This document shows positions 1 through 8,038 of a DNA stretch of 64,000 nucleotides, in pieces. The stretch is from Streptomyces piniterrae (GTDB lineage: Bacteria; Actinomycetota; Actinomycetes; Streptomycetales; Streptomycetaceae). The stretch covers positions 62,001 to 126,000 of the forward strand of contig NZ_SUMB01000006.1 in assembly GCF_005048155.1 (NCBI RefSeq), in the 5' to 3' direction. The translations under genes and the position numbers were made by a program. The notes under the pieces are model-generated. The model made no database searches. It saw only the letters and a list, made by a program, of their open reading frames with translations, and was not told the DNA's origin. The stretch's first letter is position 1; the number at the start of each line of letters is the position of its first letter.

Positions 1-332
1 GCGAACCCCACGTCGCTGTCCAGGAACGACACCATGACCGCCGGCGCCCCGGTCTGCCGGACCAGCGCCGTCATGCTGCGACCCCCGGCATCCGCGAACT
101 CCGCCATCTGCCAGCCCGCCACCGGCAACGCCGCCCCTTCGACGCCTCCGACGCGTTCGACGCCTGAGACATCTCCAGCACCGTCCACGCCATCGACATC
201 ATCGACATCATCGACACGGTCTACGTGGTCGACATGATCGATGGCATCGACACCGGTGAAGCCGGCCGCTTCCAGGATCCCGGACAGTGCGCCCGTGGAC
301 CGAATTGCCAATGACCCGCCTGAATTCCCCAT
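1..332 (-). CDS. Hypothetical protein, 3' end cut by the window
   Basis: An open minus-strand frame starts at ATG 332 (MGNSGGSLAIRSTG) and runs off the window at position 1, giving about 110 residues. Residues about 27-50 are a run of Val-Asp pairs (VDHVDRVDDVDDVDGVD) written in a GTCGAC/GATGTC hexanucleotide repeat. After it the sequence looks like a normal folded protein (PVAGWQMAEFADAGGRSM, then TGAPAVMVSFLDSDVGF). I do not recognise the family and assign no function. It is divergent from the acyl-CoA synthetase and may share its control region. There is no strong ribosome site before ATG 332, so the start is uncertain. The in-frame continuity and the natural-looking second half are the case for a real gene. 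Confidence 0.5.
   Translation of the reverse strand, partial: MGNSGGSLAIRSTGALSGILEAAGFTGVDAIDHVDHVDRVDDVDDVDGVDGAGDVSGVERVGGVEGAALPVAGWQMAEFADAGGRSMTALVRQTGAPAVMVSFLDSDVGF
181..254. repeat. Degenerate ATCGAC hexanucleotide repeat
   Basis: About a dozen imperfect copies of an ATCGAC/GTCGAC hexamer lie in a row. They encode the Val-Asp-rich stretch of the truncated minus-strand gene. This is a simple-sequence tract that could vary in length between strains. Confidence 0.6.
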
Positions 333-480
333 ATCCCGAAAGCTAGCGGACGGCACTGACAATCCGGCTGGAGATCGTCTTCGCGTCATGCGTCAGGCGC
401 CCAGCGGCGGCCCGCCCGGCCCGAATTGGTGCGACGAAGGTGGTGACCGGGCATTGGCCAACTCCTGGTCCTGGCGTAAA

Positions 481-502
481 TTTACTTCGCAGTAAAGTTA
501 CT
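481..502. promoter_or_regulatory. Operator-like site with three TTACT half-sites
   Basis: TTTACT-tcgc-AGTAAA at 481-496 is a perfect inverted repeat. AGTAA at 491-495 forms a second inverted repeat with TTACT at 498-502, so three half-sites alternate in orientation. The A/T-rich sequence stands out from its surroundings. It lies between the divergent truncated gene and the acyl-CoA synthetase. The shape fits a dimeric repressor of the TetR or MarR type, which is inference; no such regulator is encoded in this window. Confidence 0.5.
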
Positions 503-525
503 GTTGAGTCAGGAGTTGGTCGAGG

Positions 526-729
526 ATGAGTTCTCAGAGGCCGGCGAAGGGGCAGGCAGTGGGCCCGGCGCAGGGCGGGGGCCCGGGTACCGGCGACTCC
601 GAACTCATCGAGATCCACGGGACGTTCGCTTCCCGGGTGCCGGCGGAGGGCGGCGGGCCGGTGCGCGGCTCGGTGTCCGACTGCGCGGCCGGGTGGCCGG
701 GGCTTATGGCGGTGCCGGGGCGGGGGTAG
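526..729 (+). CDS. Small hypothetical ORF
   Basis: ATG 526 follows an AGGAG at 511-515 and opens a 67-codon frame. The product is Gly/Pro-rich with one plausible segment (GDSELIEIHGTFASRVPAE) and no motif I recognise. It begins just downstream of the three-half-site operator, which is the main reason to list it. An alternative TTG start at 504 in another frame gives an equally unremarkable product. It could equally be leader sequence of the next gene. Low confidence. Confidence 0.22.
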   Translation: MSSQRPAKGQAVGPAQGGGPGTGDSELIEIHGTFASRVPAEGGGPVRGSVSDCAAGWPGLMAVPGRG

Positions 730-746
730 GGGAGGGCCCCTGCCGG

Positions 747-773
747 ATCCCCTAGGGGAGATCCCCTAAGGGG
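747..773. promoter_or_regulatory. Two adjacent CCCCTAGGGG-type palindromes
   Basis: ATCCCCTAGGGGA (747-759) is followed at once by ATCCCCTAAGGGG (761-773). They lie about 130-155 bp upstream of the acyl-CoA synthetase start. The same CCCCTAGGGG core recurs upstream of menG (12588-12601) and upstream of the LolA-like gene (44185-44194), which suggests a shared binding site. Confidence 0.4.
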
Positions 774-901
774 CGTGCTGTCCCCACTTCAATCCCTACC
801 CGTCCCGTCCTGTTCCCTCCCCTGTCCCCCTTCTCTCGTTCCCGCTCCGTTCACGCCATGCCACTCCACTCCCCTTCGAAGAAGAAGATGAGGAGCCGCT
901 C

Positions 902-2875
902 GTGTTCAGCCAGGAAAGCGCAGGCGCCAGCTCAACCCCCTGTCCAGGCGCCGGACATACCACCGCAACCGTCCCCGCGACAGCAACCACCGCCACCACC
1001 CCCGCCCTTGTGGAGCCGCACAAGACCGTCATCGACGGCACCGTCCGCCAGGTGTCGGTGCCCGCCCTGGCGCCCCCCGTCCGGACCGGCTCGCTGGGCG
1101 ACCTCCCCTTCATCAACGCCGCCGAGGCCCCCGACGAGCCCGTGCTGTCCCGCAAGCAGCCCAGCGGCAGCTGGCGGGACATCACCAGCGTCGAATTCGC
1201 CGCCGAAGTGCGGGCCGTGGCCAAGGGGTTGATCGCGCACGGCCTGAGGCCAGGGGACCGGCTCGCGATCATGGCCCGTACGACCTACGAGTGGACCCTC
1301 ATCGACTTCGCGGCCTGGGCCGCCGGCCTGGTCACCGTCCCGCTCTACCCGACCTCGTCGGCCCACCAGGCGCAGTGGATCCTGCACGACTCCGGCGCCC
1401 GCGCCTGCGTCGTCGAGAACGTCGGCGAGACCCGGCTGATCAGCGGCATCCGCGGCGAACTGCCCGCCCTCGACCACCTCTGGCAGTTCAACACCGGCGC
1501 CATCGCCCAACTCGTCGCGGCCGGCCAGGAGTTGCCCGGCATGCTGGTGGAGCAACGCCGGTCCGCCGTCGTCCCCGAGGCCCCCGCCACCCTCATCTAC
1601 ACCTCCGGCACCACGGGCCGTCCCAAGGGCTGCGTCCTCACCCACGCCAACTTCTTCGCCGAGGTCGACAACGCCGTCGAACTCCTCCACCCCGTCTTCA
1701 AGTCGGTCAGCGAAGAGCCCGCCGCCACCCTCCTCTTCCTCCCCCTCTCCCACGTCTTCGGCCGTATGGTCGCCGTCGGCTGTCTGCGCGCCCGGGTCCG
1801 CCTCGGCCACGCCCCCAGCATCGAGACCGACGACCTGCTGGCCGACCTGGCCGGCTTCCAGCCGACGTTCCTGCTGGCCATCCCCTATGTGCTGGAGAAG
1901 GTCTACAACACCGGCCGGGCCACCGCCGAGAAGATGGGCCGCGCCGCGTCCTTCGACCGGGCGGCACGGATCGCCCGCGCCTACGGGGAGGCCGTCGAAG
2001 CCCAGGAGCACGGCACCGGCCCCGGCCCCGGGCTCCGCCTCAAAGCCGCCCGCAAGCTGTACGACCCCCTCGTCTACCGCCGCATCCGGGCCGCCCTGGG
2101 CGGCAGGGTCCGCTACGCCATCTGCGGCGGCTCCCCGCTCGGCCACCGCCTCGCCGCCTTCTACTCCGGCGCCGGCATCGAGATCTTCGAGGGCTACGGC
2201 CTGACGGAGACCACCGCCGCGGCGACCGTCACCCCACCCCTGCGCCCCCGTATAGGCACCGTCGGCTGGCCCCTTCCCGGCACCGCCGTACACATCGCCG
2301 ACGACGGCGAGATCCTGCTCCACGGGGGCCATGTCTTCTCCGGCTACTGGGACGCCGCCCTCGGCGCCGCCCGCCCCGTCACCGACCAGGGCTGGCTGCC
2401 CACCGGCGATCTGGGCGCCCTCGACGCGGACGGGTACCTCACCATCACAGGGCGCAAGAAAGAGATCATCGTGACGACCGGCGGCAAGAACGTCGCCCCG
2501 GCGCCCCTGGAGGACCGCCTCCGCGCACACCCCCTGGTGGGCCAGTGCATGGTCATCGGAGAAAACCGCTCGTACATCACCGCACTGATCACCCTGGAGC
2601 CGGACGGACTCGCCCATTGGCGTCAGATGAACAAGAAGCGGGACGTGCCGCTGTCGGAGCTGGTCCACGACGACCGGCTGCTCGCCGATCTCCAGCACGC
2701 CGTCGACGACGCCAACAAGCTCGTCTCCCGCGCCGAGTCCATCCGCCGCTACCTGGTCCTGCCCGTGGAATTCACGGAGAAAACGGGGCATCTCACCCCT
2801 TCCCTGAAGCTCCGTCGGGCCGCCGTCGCCCGCGACTTCGCCAAGGAGATCGAGCGTCTCTACGAAAGGAACTGA
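902..2875 (+). CDS. fadD: Long-chain acyl-CoA synthetase (AMP-forming)
   Basis: This enzyme would activate fatty acids with ATP and CoA, through an acyl-adenylate, for beta-oxidation or lipid synthesis. The 657-residue protein has the ANL-superfamily P-loop YTSGTTGRPKG at about residues 233-243, the GYGLTETT motif near 431-438, the hinge segment GDLGALDADGYLTITGRKKE, and a C-terminal domain with the GKNVAP lysine region. The length is typical of bacterial long-chain FadD proteins with an N-terminal extension; the first 50 residues are Thr/Ala-rich and low in complexity. GTG 902 is chosen because AGGAG lies 6 bases upstream (891-895). A strong hairpin terminator follows, so it is probably monocistronic. 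Upstream are an operator-like palindrome and two CCCCTAGGGG sites. Substrate chain length is inferred from the family only. Confidence 0.92.
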   Translation: MFSQESAGASSTPCPGAGHTTATVPATATTATTPALVEPHKTVIDGTVRQVSVPALAPPVRTGSLGDLPFINAAEAPDEPVLSRKQPSGSWRDITSVEFAAEVRAVAKGLIAHGLRPGDRLAIMARTTYEWTLIDFAAWAAGLVTVPLYPTSSAHQAQWILHDSGARACVVENVGETRLISGIRGELPALDHLWQFNTGAIAQLVAAGQELPGMLVEQRRSAVVPEAPATLIYTSGTTGRPKGCVLTHANFFAEVDNAVELLHPVFKSVSEEPAATLLFLPLSHVFGRMVAVGCLRARVRLGHAPSIETDDLLADLAGFQPTFLLAIPYVLEKVYNTGRATAEKMGRAASFDRAARIARAYGEAVEAQEHGTGPGPGLRLKAARKLYDPLVYRRIRAALGGRVRYAICGGSPLGHRLAAFYSGAGIEIFEGYGLTETTAAATVTPPLRPRIGTVGWPLPGTAVHIADDGEILLHGGHVFSGYWDAALGAARPVTDQGWLPTGDLGALDADGYLTITGRKKEIIVTTGGKNVAPAPLEDRLRAHPLVGQCMVIGENRSYITALITLEPDGLAHWRQMNKKRDVPLSELVHDDRLLADLQHAVDDANKLVSRAESIRRYLVLPVEFTEKTGHLTPSLKLRRAAVARDFAKEIERLYERN

Positions 2876-2927
2876 AGGAACTGGCGGCCCCCTATGGAGT
2901 GCGGGCCCTCGGCGCGTCAGACTGGAA

Positions 2928-2962
2928 CCCCGTGTCACCTCTGTGGGGGAGGTGGCACGGGG
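2928..2962 (+). terminator. Terminator hairpin after acyl-CoA synthetase
   Basis: A 14-bp stem pairs CCCCGTGTCACCTC (2928-2941) with GAGGTGGCACGGGG (2949-2962), with one G-T wobble and a 7-nt loop. CCTTTCGTCTT follows. It sits between convergent genes and could serve both. Confidence 0.8.
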
Positions 2963-2999
2963 CCTTTCGTCTTGCCCGCGTACCGATCAGGTCCGGTCC

Positions 3000-5654
3000 C
3001 TAGACCTCCAGCGGACTCCTCCTGTGGAGCGTCGAGGGGCTCCGTCGTGTCAGGAGCGGGACGTTGTCCAAGGCGTCGCGGAACGACTTGTACGCACTCT
3101 CCTCCCTCAGCCAGTCGTCGAGGGTCTGCCAAGCCGCCGCGTACCCCGTGGACAGTTCGCGGATCGTTCTCGCATTCAACCGTGCCACGCCGTCCGCGCC
3201 GGCATCACGGAGAATCCGCTGCCCGTCATCGCTGGTCGTGGAGGTGCGGGTGGCGTCCAGATAGCGCTTCAAGAGCGCAAGCCTCCGATCGATCACATCG
3301 GAACTCGGTAGACCGTTCGGGTTGGCGGAGGCATCCGGCGCCAACGGGGGCGGGAATCCGGGGGAAGAAGAAGACGTGGGTTGGCAATTGGTCTGGATGT
3401 AGCGGATGAGGCTCACTCGGTCCTGCCATCTGCGTTTGTTCGCGTCATCGGAGATCTGCCGTATGGACTCCCAGATACCGCGCTCCACGCGCAGCCACTC
3501 CGTCGCGCACTGAATATCGACTTCGTATTTCTCGCTCCGCAGGTTCCAGACCTGCTGCATCACTTCAGCGATTTCTTCGAGGAGTCGGTAGTCGTACTCC
3601 CTCAGCTGCTTGTCGCACCGGTCGCTGGGAGCCGTCTTCTCGATGGGCTCCGCGCTGGGATAGGCAGTCCGGACGAAGTTATTGAAGAGCTCGTTCTCAA
3701 GCGTCTCCTCCCCGCGAAGCACGTCCAGATCGGGATCGTCCTCGACCATCCATGACCGCTCGACCATGGCGAGGCTCCCACGCGTAGCCTGCGCCGCCAG
3801 CTCAAGGTGGGCCACGGCGCTCTCGGCGAGCTCCTGGAGGGTCTCGGCCGTGTGATGGCCGTGCATCGCAACCGCATAGACACACGCAGTGTTGTAGTGG
3901 GTGTGCCAGTCGTGACGCGACCCGAGCCATGTCACGTGGCGAAGCTTCCGGCGGAGAGAGCGGACTTTCAGCTTCTCCCACGAAATCCTGGCTCCAGGGC
4001 GCCGCCAGGCGTATCCGCGCCGCCATTTCTGCGACGATTCGATGCCGTAATCGCAACTGGCCCAGGCCAGGCGCAGTGGCCCCCACACCCTCCGGTTGAT
4101 CTGAAAGGCGCCACGGGTGACGGACGGTCGTGGCCCGCGCACGCTTTGATAATAGGAGGAGGGCCAGAGGACTCGGATACGACTCCACAGCCGAACCGGC
4201 CAGTAGAGCCATACCCGGGCCCAGGCATCGTCTGCGGCGAGGCGGGTCGTCTCCTGTATGGCGGCTCGCTGAAATATCAGGCGGACCTCAGCTTCGTTCG
4301 TCCTGTTCTCCAGAATGCGGCGCAGTGAATTCTGGCCTGACCCTTTGCGGTCTTTGTGTTGCCGCCACCGTTCACGCATCCGGAGGGCGCCGCCGCCATC
4401 CAGGCTGACGGCAGTCGGCCAGTACCGCTCCACCAAGAGCGGTATCAGGTGCTCATGTGTCCGGTCGCCGTTGCTTCCCTCGCGCTGACACCATTGGCGC
4501 GCCGTCGTCTCGGACGTACCGAGGATGATCGAATTGCGGTAGCGGAGACCCAGCAACTCGCGGTGCAGCCGCGGATGCCGGAAATACCGCAGCCGCCGCC
4601 AGTGCGGGCTCCAGCGGCTCTGCCACAGCCGCTTTCCGTACCTGCGGGCGTCCTGCCCGTCGAGGGTGAGAGCGCGCTGACAGGTATCGAGCGCGTCGAT
4701 GTGCAGACCCATCTTCTCCTGGGTTTCGGCCAGTTCGGCCCGGAGATACGGGTTCGTGGGGTCGAGCCGGACCGCGCTGAAGTACTGCTCCAGGGCCTCG
4801 TGGTGGCGGCCCGCGCGGCTCAGCTCGTTCGCCGCCTGGTACGCCTCGTACAGCTCGGGTTTGAGTTCCCGGCCCCACCACTGGCGCCAGGGCGGCCGCC
4901 GCCCGGCGCGGGTCACCGGCAGCATCGTGCTGATGATCCAGCTGCCCGCTTTACGGACGACGTCGTCCCAGTCGCTGCCCCAGACGGCCGTCGCGCGCGA
5001 GCCGCCGAACAGGAAGGCGGTGACGGTGACCGTCATGCCGTACTGATCCGGCAGCGGGCTCTCCCGGAACTGGAGGATCCCGCTGACCCGGTAGGCCAGT
5101 TTCGGGCGCACCCGGCCGAGCAGTTTCGGCAGCACCGTGCCCAGCTTCTGGGGGTCGATCTCGACGTCGCCGAGCAGCTCCAGAAACGACTCGGCGGGCG
5201 CCTGCGCGGGCAGCGTCGCCGGTGGGTACATGCTGCTATCGGAGAGCCGGCGCCGAAGCCTGGCCGTGAGATCGGCATCGGACGGTTTGGGCGTGCCTTC
5301 CGGGGTGGCGTCCTCCAGCGGCTGTACGTCCACGGACCCCGGCTTGTACGCCAACCAGGCACGCGTCGCCCGCCACAGCACATACAGGAGCAGCAGGAGG
5401 ACCAGGAAGAACGCCAGCCGGGCGCCGATCGGCGCCCCCCTGGAGTTCGGCTGGAAGATCGCTCCGAGGCCGCCGAAGATCTGCCCGACGAATCCGAAGG
5501 GGCTTCTCCAGGCCGGTGGGCGATCGGCCCCGGCCCACCACAACGCGGCGAAAAGCCCGGCGAAGCCCAGTCCGCTCCACCACCACCAGGCCATAAAGCG
5601 GGGAGCGGGCAGGGGCGCCGTCAGGCTGCGTTCGTTTTCTCGGCCGTTGAACAT
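3000..5654 (-). CDS. Membrane-anchored TPR-repeat protein, unknown function
   Basis: An 884-residue protein with two N-terminal membrane segments, about residues 21-43 (MAWWWWSGLGFAGLFAALWW) and about 76-98 (ARLAFFLVLLLLLYVLW). A cytoplasmic region of about 180 residues follows. Near residues 265-335 there are two TPR-like helical pairs (ELSRAGRHHEALEQYFSAVR, then LAETQEKMGLHIDALDTCQR). The remaining 500 residues are Arg/Trp-rich and match nothing I recognise. TPRs suggest protein-protein contacts at the inner face of the membrane. It is a single gene ending against the acyl-CoA synthetase terminator. Oddity: the part encoded by about 3000-4650 is clearly less GC-rich, with more A/T third positions, than the N-terminal 330 codons, so the C-terminal half may be acquired or fast-evolving. 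Confidence 0.75.
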   Translation of the reverse strand: MFNGRENERSLTAPLPAPRFMAWWWWSGLGFAGLFAALWWAGADRPPAWRSPFGFVGQIFGGLGAIFQPNSRGAPIGARLAFFLVLLLLLYVLWRATRAWLAYKPGSVDVQPLEDATPEGTPKPSDADLTARLRRRLSDSSMYPPATLPAQAPAESFLELLGDVEIDPQKLGTVLPKLLGRVRPKLAYRVSGILQFRESPLPDQYGMTVTVTAFLFGGSRATAVWGSDWDDVVRKAGSWIISTMLPVTRAGRRPPWRQWWGRELKPELYEAYQAANELSRAGRHHEALEQYFSAVRLDPTNPYLRAELAETQEKMGLHIDALDTCQRALTLDGQDARRYGKRLWQSRWSPHWRRLRYFRHPRLHRELLGLRYRNSIILGTSETTARQWCQREGSNGDRTHEHLIPLLVERYWPTAVSLDGGGALRMRERWRQHKDRKGSGQNSLRRILENRTNEAEVRLIFQRAAIQETTRLAADDAWARVWLYWPVRLWSRIRVLWPSSYYQSVRGPRPSVTRGAFQINRRVWGPLRLAWASCDYGIESSQKWRRGYAWRRPGARISWEKLKVRSLRRKLRHVTWLGSRHDWHTHYNTACVYAVAMHGHHTAETLQELAESAVAHLELAAQATRGSLAMVERSWMVEDDPDLDVLRGEETLENELFNNFVRTAYPSAEPIEKTAPSDRCDKQLREYDYRLLEEIAEVMQQVWNLRSEKYEVDIQCATEWLRVERGIWESIRQISDDANKRRWQDRVSLIRYIQTNCQPTSSSSPGFPPPLAPDASANPNGLPSSDVIDRRLALLKRYLDATRTSTTSDDGQRILRDAGADGVARLNARTIRELSTGYAAAWQTLDDWLREESAYKSFRDALDNVPLLTRRSPSTLHRRSPLEV

Positions 5655-5771
5655 GGCGTACTACGGATCGACAGACCGTGCGGCAGCGACGTCATGCCGG
5701 CGAGGCTGCCTCAATCTCCACGCTACCCGGGGAGGCTGTCGTAGACAGGGCAATCAAACGGGGCGCCGCTG

Positions 5772-6083
5772 TCACCGAGGAGGCAGGGCCACGGCCGTCT
5801 GTATCTCGCATGAGTTGCACCAGAAGGCCCAGCCGTTCGCGTCGACGGACCGGGACCCGCATGCCAGGCACGGGTCCCCGACGAAGCTTGCCGCCACCCA
5901 GCTGCCGGCCGATGCCGCCCGCCGGCCGAGGGCCGTGCACTCCTCGGCGTAGCAGGGGATGCACACCCCTCCGTTGCGGCCGGGCAGCTTCATCGACCGT
6001 ACTCCGCAGGTGGCGCACGGGAGTATGCCGACGTACTGCACGTCCAGGCCGACCGGCCTACCGTTCCTACTAAAGGCCGCCAT
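5772..6083 (-). CDS. Small protein with two zinc-ribbon motifs
   Basis: A 103-residue protein starting at ATG 6083 (MAAFSRNGRPVGLDVQYVG). It has four Cys pairs: CATC, then CIPC, then CLAC, then CNSC, the pattern of two zinc ribbons in tandem. No catalytic motif is visible. Such ribbons bind nucleic acid or proteins, or only stabilise a small fold; the role here is unknown. It follows the 45-residue Cys-rich gene by 11 bp on the same strand, so the two are probably co-transcribed. Longer upstream in-frame starts give an Arg/His-rich extension that is the neighbour's shadow and were rejected. Confidence 0.6.
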   Translation of the reverse strand: MAAFSRNGRPVGLDVQYVGILPCATCGVRSMKLPGRNGGVCIPCYAEECTALGRRAASAGSWVAASFVGDPCLACGSRSVDANGWAFWCNSCEIQTAVALPPR

Positions 6084-6094
6084 GACTGCCTCCT

Positions 6095-6232
6095 CTATGC
6101 CAGGACGGTGCCGGTGTCGCCGCATCCGGAGCACGGCGTGGTGACCGTGTCGCCGCTCGCCGTCTCCCACTCGACGGCGCCTGCGCCACCGCAGTCCGGG
6201 CAGGGCTTCTGCGGGGGCATGTCCTCGCTCAT
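6095..6232 (-). CDS. Small DnaJ-type zinc-finger protein
   Basis: A 45-residue protein (MSEDMPPQKP start) built almost wholly of two CxxCxGxG-like repeats, CPDCGGAGAV and CSGCGDTGTV, as in the central zinc domain of DnaJ. On its own this is probably a small zinc-binding adaptor or RNA/protein-binding peptide; function is not known. An in-frame ATG at 6256 would add eight residues (MTWPTLGK), and neither start has a convincing ribosome site. It precedes the double zinc-ribbon gene by 11 bp, which suggests a two-gene operon. Confidence 0.55.
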   Translation of the reverse strand: MSEDMPPQKPCPDCGGAGAVEWETASGDTVTTPCSGCGDTGTVLA

Positions 6233-6348
6233 CTTGCCCAAGGTAGGCCACGTCATGTTCCGATGTGACCACTTTCCGTGATCACTTCGGCGACCCCTTG
6301 TCCGCGGTGCCTTCAAGGGGCTGCCGTACACAGGAGTGCAGAAAAGGC

Positions 6349-6389
6349 AGGAGCCCCTCTCCCCACCGAAGTGGAGGAGCGGGGCTCCT
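6349..6389. terminator. Terminator hairpin downstream of the cold-shock gene
   Basis: AGGAGCCCCTCT (6349-6360) pairs with AGCGGGGCTCCT (6378-6389); the stem continues inward with minor mismatches. It lies 44 bp beyond the cold-shock gene stop and would terminate its minus-strand transcript before the zinc-finger pair. Confidence 0.75.
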
Positions 6390-6432
6390 TGGGTACTGCT
6401 AGCTAGATCGACCTGAGGTCGGTCTGGGCAAC

Positions 6433-6636
6433 TTAGACCGGCGTAACGTTCTCCGCCTGCGGGCCCTTCGGGCCCTGGGTGACGTCGAAGTTCACCTGCT
6501 GGTTCTCCTCCAGGGAGCGGAAGCCAGAGGCGTTGATTGCCGAGTAGTGGACGAAGACATCCGGGCCGCCGCCGTCCTGGGCGATGAAGCCGAAGCCCTT
6601 TTCAGCGTTGAACCACTTGACGGTTCCGGTAGCCAT
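6433..6636 (-). CDS. Cold-shock domain protein (CspA family)
   Basis: A 67-residue single-stranded nucleic-acid-binding protein that acts as an RNA chaperone. The start is ATG 6636, directly after a strong AAGGAGGG. The family signature is complete: KWFNAEKGFGFI (RNP1) and DVFVHYSAI (RNP2), ending ENVTPV. The length is standard for actinobacterial Csp proteins. It is divergent from mqnA, with a 249-bp space between them. A stable hairpin with a following T-rich run sits in its own leader at 6702-6729, so leader-based control is likely. A terminator lies just downstream. Confidence 0.95.
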   Translation of the reverse strand: MATGTVKWFNAEKGFGFIAQDGGGPDVFVHYSAINASGFRSLEENQQVNFDVTQGPKGPQAENVTPV

Positions 6637-6701
6637 AAGCCCTCCTTGGGCCAAAGGGTTGCCCTGCTCCAGAACCTGCAAAGAAGTCTGAAAACTACAA
6701 A

Positions 6702-6729
6702 AGCCTGCGGGTCACATGCTCCGCAGGCT
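6702..6729 (-). promoter_or_regulatory. Terminator-like hairpin in the cold-shock 5' leader
   Basis: AGCCTGCGG (6702-6710) and CCGCAGGCT (6721-6729) form a perfect 9-bp stem with a 10-nt loop. Read on the minus strand, the stem is followed by TTTTGTAGTTTT, and then, about 45 bases later, by the ribosome site of the cold-shock gene. This resembles an intrinsic terminator placed before the gene, so it may act as an attenuator or a temperature-responsive structure. Function is inferred. Confidence 0.55.
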
Positions 6730-6885
6730 CTGTACTGCAAGGGAAACCAAACTGCAACTTGCGCTGAGCGTAGCATGTGCCGCTCGTGAGGTGGAAGAGC
6801 CAAAGATCACGTCTATTCGATCGCCGTAGCGGCCATACGCGGCCCCGCCGCACCGCCCCCGAGCCGGCGGGTCTAGCCTCCGCAT

Positions 6886-7776
6886 GTGGACAATTCAACC
6901 TTCGGAGACGCACCCGCAGGAGCCGTGGCCGACCACCGTCGCAGCCGGCCGCGGGTGGGCCACATCCAGTTCCTGAACTGCCTGCCCCTCTACTGGGGCC
7001 TCGCCCGTACGGGCACCCTGCTCGATCTGGACCTCACCAAGGACACCCCGGAAAAGCTCAGCGAGCAGCTGATCCGAGGGGAACTGGACATCGCGCCGGT
7101 CACCCTCGTCGAATTCCTCCGCGCCGCCGACGACCTCGTCGCCTTCCCCGACCTCGCCGTGGGCTGCGACGGTCCGGTGATGTCCTGCGTGATCGTCTCG
7201 CAGAAGCCGTTGGACCAGCTGGACGGCGCCCGTATAGCGCTGGGATCGACCTCGCGGACCTCGGTCCGGCTGGCGCAGCTGCTGCTGGCCGAGAAGGTCG
7301 GCGTGCGGCCCGAGTACTACACCTGCCCGCCCGACCTCGGCCTGATGATGCAGGAGGCGGACGCGGCGGTGCTGATCGGGGACGCCGCGCTGCGCGCGAA
7401 TCTGCACGACGGCCCGCGGCTCGGGCTGGAGGTCCACGACCTCGGTGAGATGTGGAAGGAGTGGACCGGCCTGCCGTTCGTCTTCGCCGTCTGGGCGGCC
7501 CGGCGCGACTATCTGGAGCGCGAGCCGGTCATGGTGCGGCGGGTGCACGAGGCGTTCCTCGCCTCCCGTGACGTGTCGCTGGAGGAGGTCGCCAAGGTCG
7601 CCGAGCAGGCTGCCCGCTGGGAGAACTTCGACGAGCCGGTGCTGGAGCGGTATTTCACCACGCTGGACTTCCGGTTCGGGGCCGAGCAGTTGTGCGGTGT
7701 CGCGGAATTCGCCCGGCGGGTCGGGCCGACGACCGGATTCCCGGCCGATGTGCGGGTGGAATTGCTGGACGCGTAG
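6886..7776 (+). CDS. mqnA: Chorismate dehydratase MqnA (futalosine menaquinone pathway)
   Basis: MqnA dehydrates chorismate to 3-[(1-carboxyvinyl)oxy]benzoate, the first step of the futalosine route to menaquinone. The 296-residue product has the family's solute-binding-like fold and its conserved N-terminus, GHIQFLNCLPLYWGL, then the ELDIAPVTLVEFLRA region and a serine/threonine-rich binding loop (GSTSRTSVRLAQ). The size is normal. GTG 6886 is chosen on homology. There is no ribosome site close by, but TAGCCT at 6874-6879 would place transcription start at or next to the GTG, so the mRNA may be leaderless. The neighbours mqnC and menG serve the same pathway; mqnB, mqnD and the aminofutalosine deaminase are not in the window. 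Confidence 0.93.
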   Translation: MDNSTFGDAPAGAVADHRRSRPRVGHIQFLNCLPLYWGLARTGTLLDLDLTKDTPEKLSEQLIRGELDIAPVTLVEFLRAADDLVAFPDLAVGCDGPVMSCVIVSQKPLDQLDGARIALGSTSRTSVRLAQLLLAEKVGVRPEYYTCPPDLGLMMQEADAAVLIGDAALRANLHDGPRLGLEVHDLGEMWKEWTGLPFVFAVWAARRDYLEREPVMVRRVHEAFLASRDVSLEEVAKVAEQAARWENFDEPVLERYFTTLDFRFGAEQLCGVAEFARRVGPTTGFPADVRVELLDA

Positions 7777-7797
7777 GAGGCACCGGACGGTTTGCCG

Positions 7798-8038
7798 TCA
7801 GTCGGACGGTTTTGGGCCGCGAAGGACCTTGCCGATCTCCTCCAGGCCTGGAATCCCGCATGCCCCGGACGTAGCCCCTGGCATTGTGGCCGCCGCCCCG
7901 GATGGCCTTCAGGTGAGCCTTGGCCGGACCTTTTTCGTACTCCCGGATGAAACGTTCGAGAATGTTCCGGCCGCTTTCCTCCGTACCGATCGGAAATGGG
8001 ATGTGGACGTCCGGCGCGGTACTCCTGTCGCGGGCCAT
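7798..8038 (-). pseudogene. Small conserved-looking gene with an apparent +1 frameshift
   Basis: From ATG 8038 the minus strand reads a convincing protein: MARDRSTAPDVHIPFPIGTE, then a charged helix (SGRNILERFIREYEKGPAKA) and GGGHNARGYVRGM. That frame then turns Arg/Pro-rich and runs on for another 140 bases antisense to mqnA. One frame over, the sequence reads GIPGLEEIGKVLRGPKPSD and stops at 7798-7800, only 22 bp past the mqnA stop. This is the end expected for a convergent gene. Removing one base near 7859-7863 (in the codon after RGM) would restore a product of about 80 residues. It may be a true pseudogene, a sequencing error, or programmed frameshifting. GTG 8077 is an alternative start. 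Function unknown. Confidence 0.5.

Noticed and set aside
343..618. Minus-strand ORF across the operator region
   Set aside because: Arg/Pro/Thr-rich, no ribosome site, and it covers the palindromic operator.
932..2938. Minus-strand open frame opposite the acyl-CoA synthetase
   Set aside because: Antisense shadow; the plus-strand frame has full family motifs.
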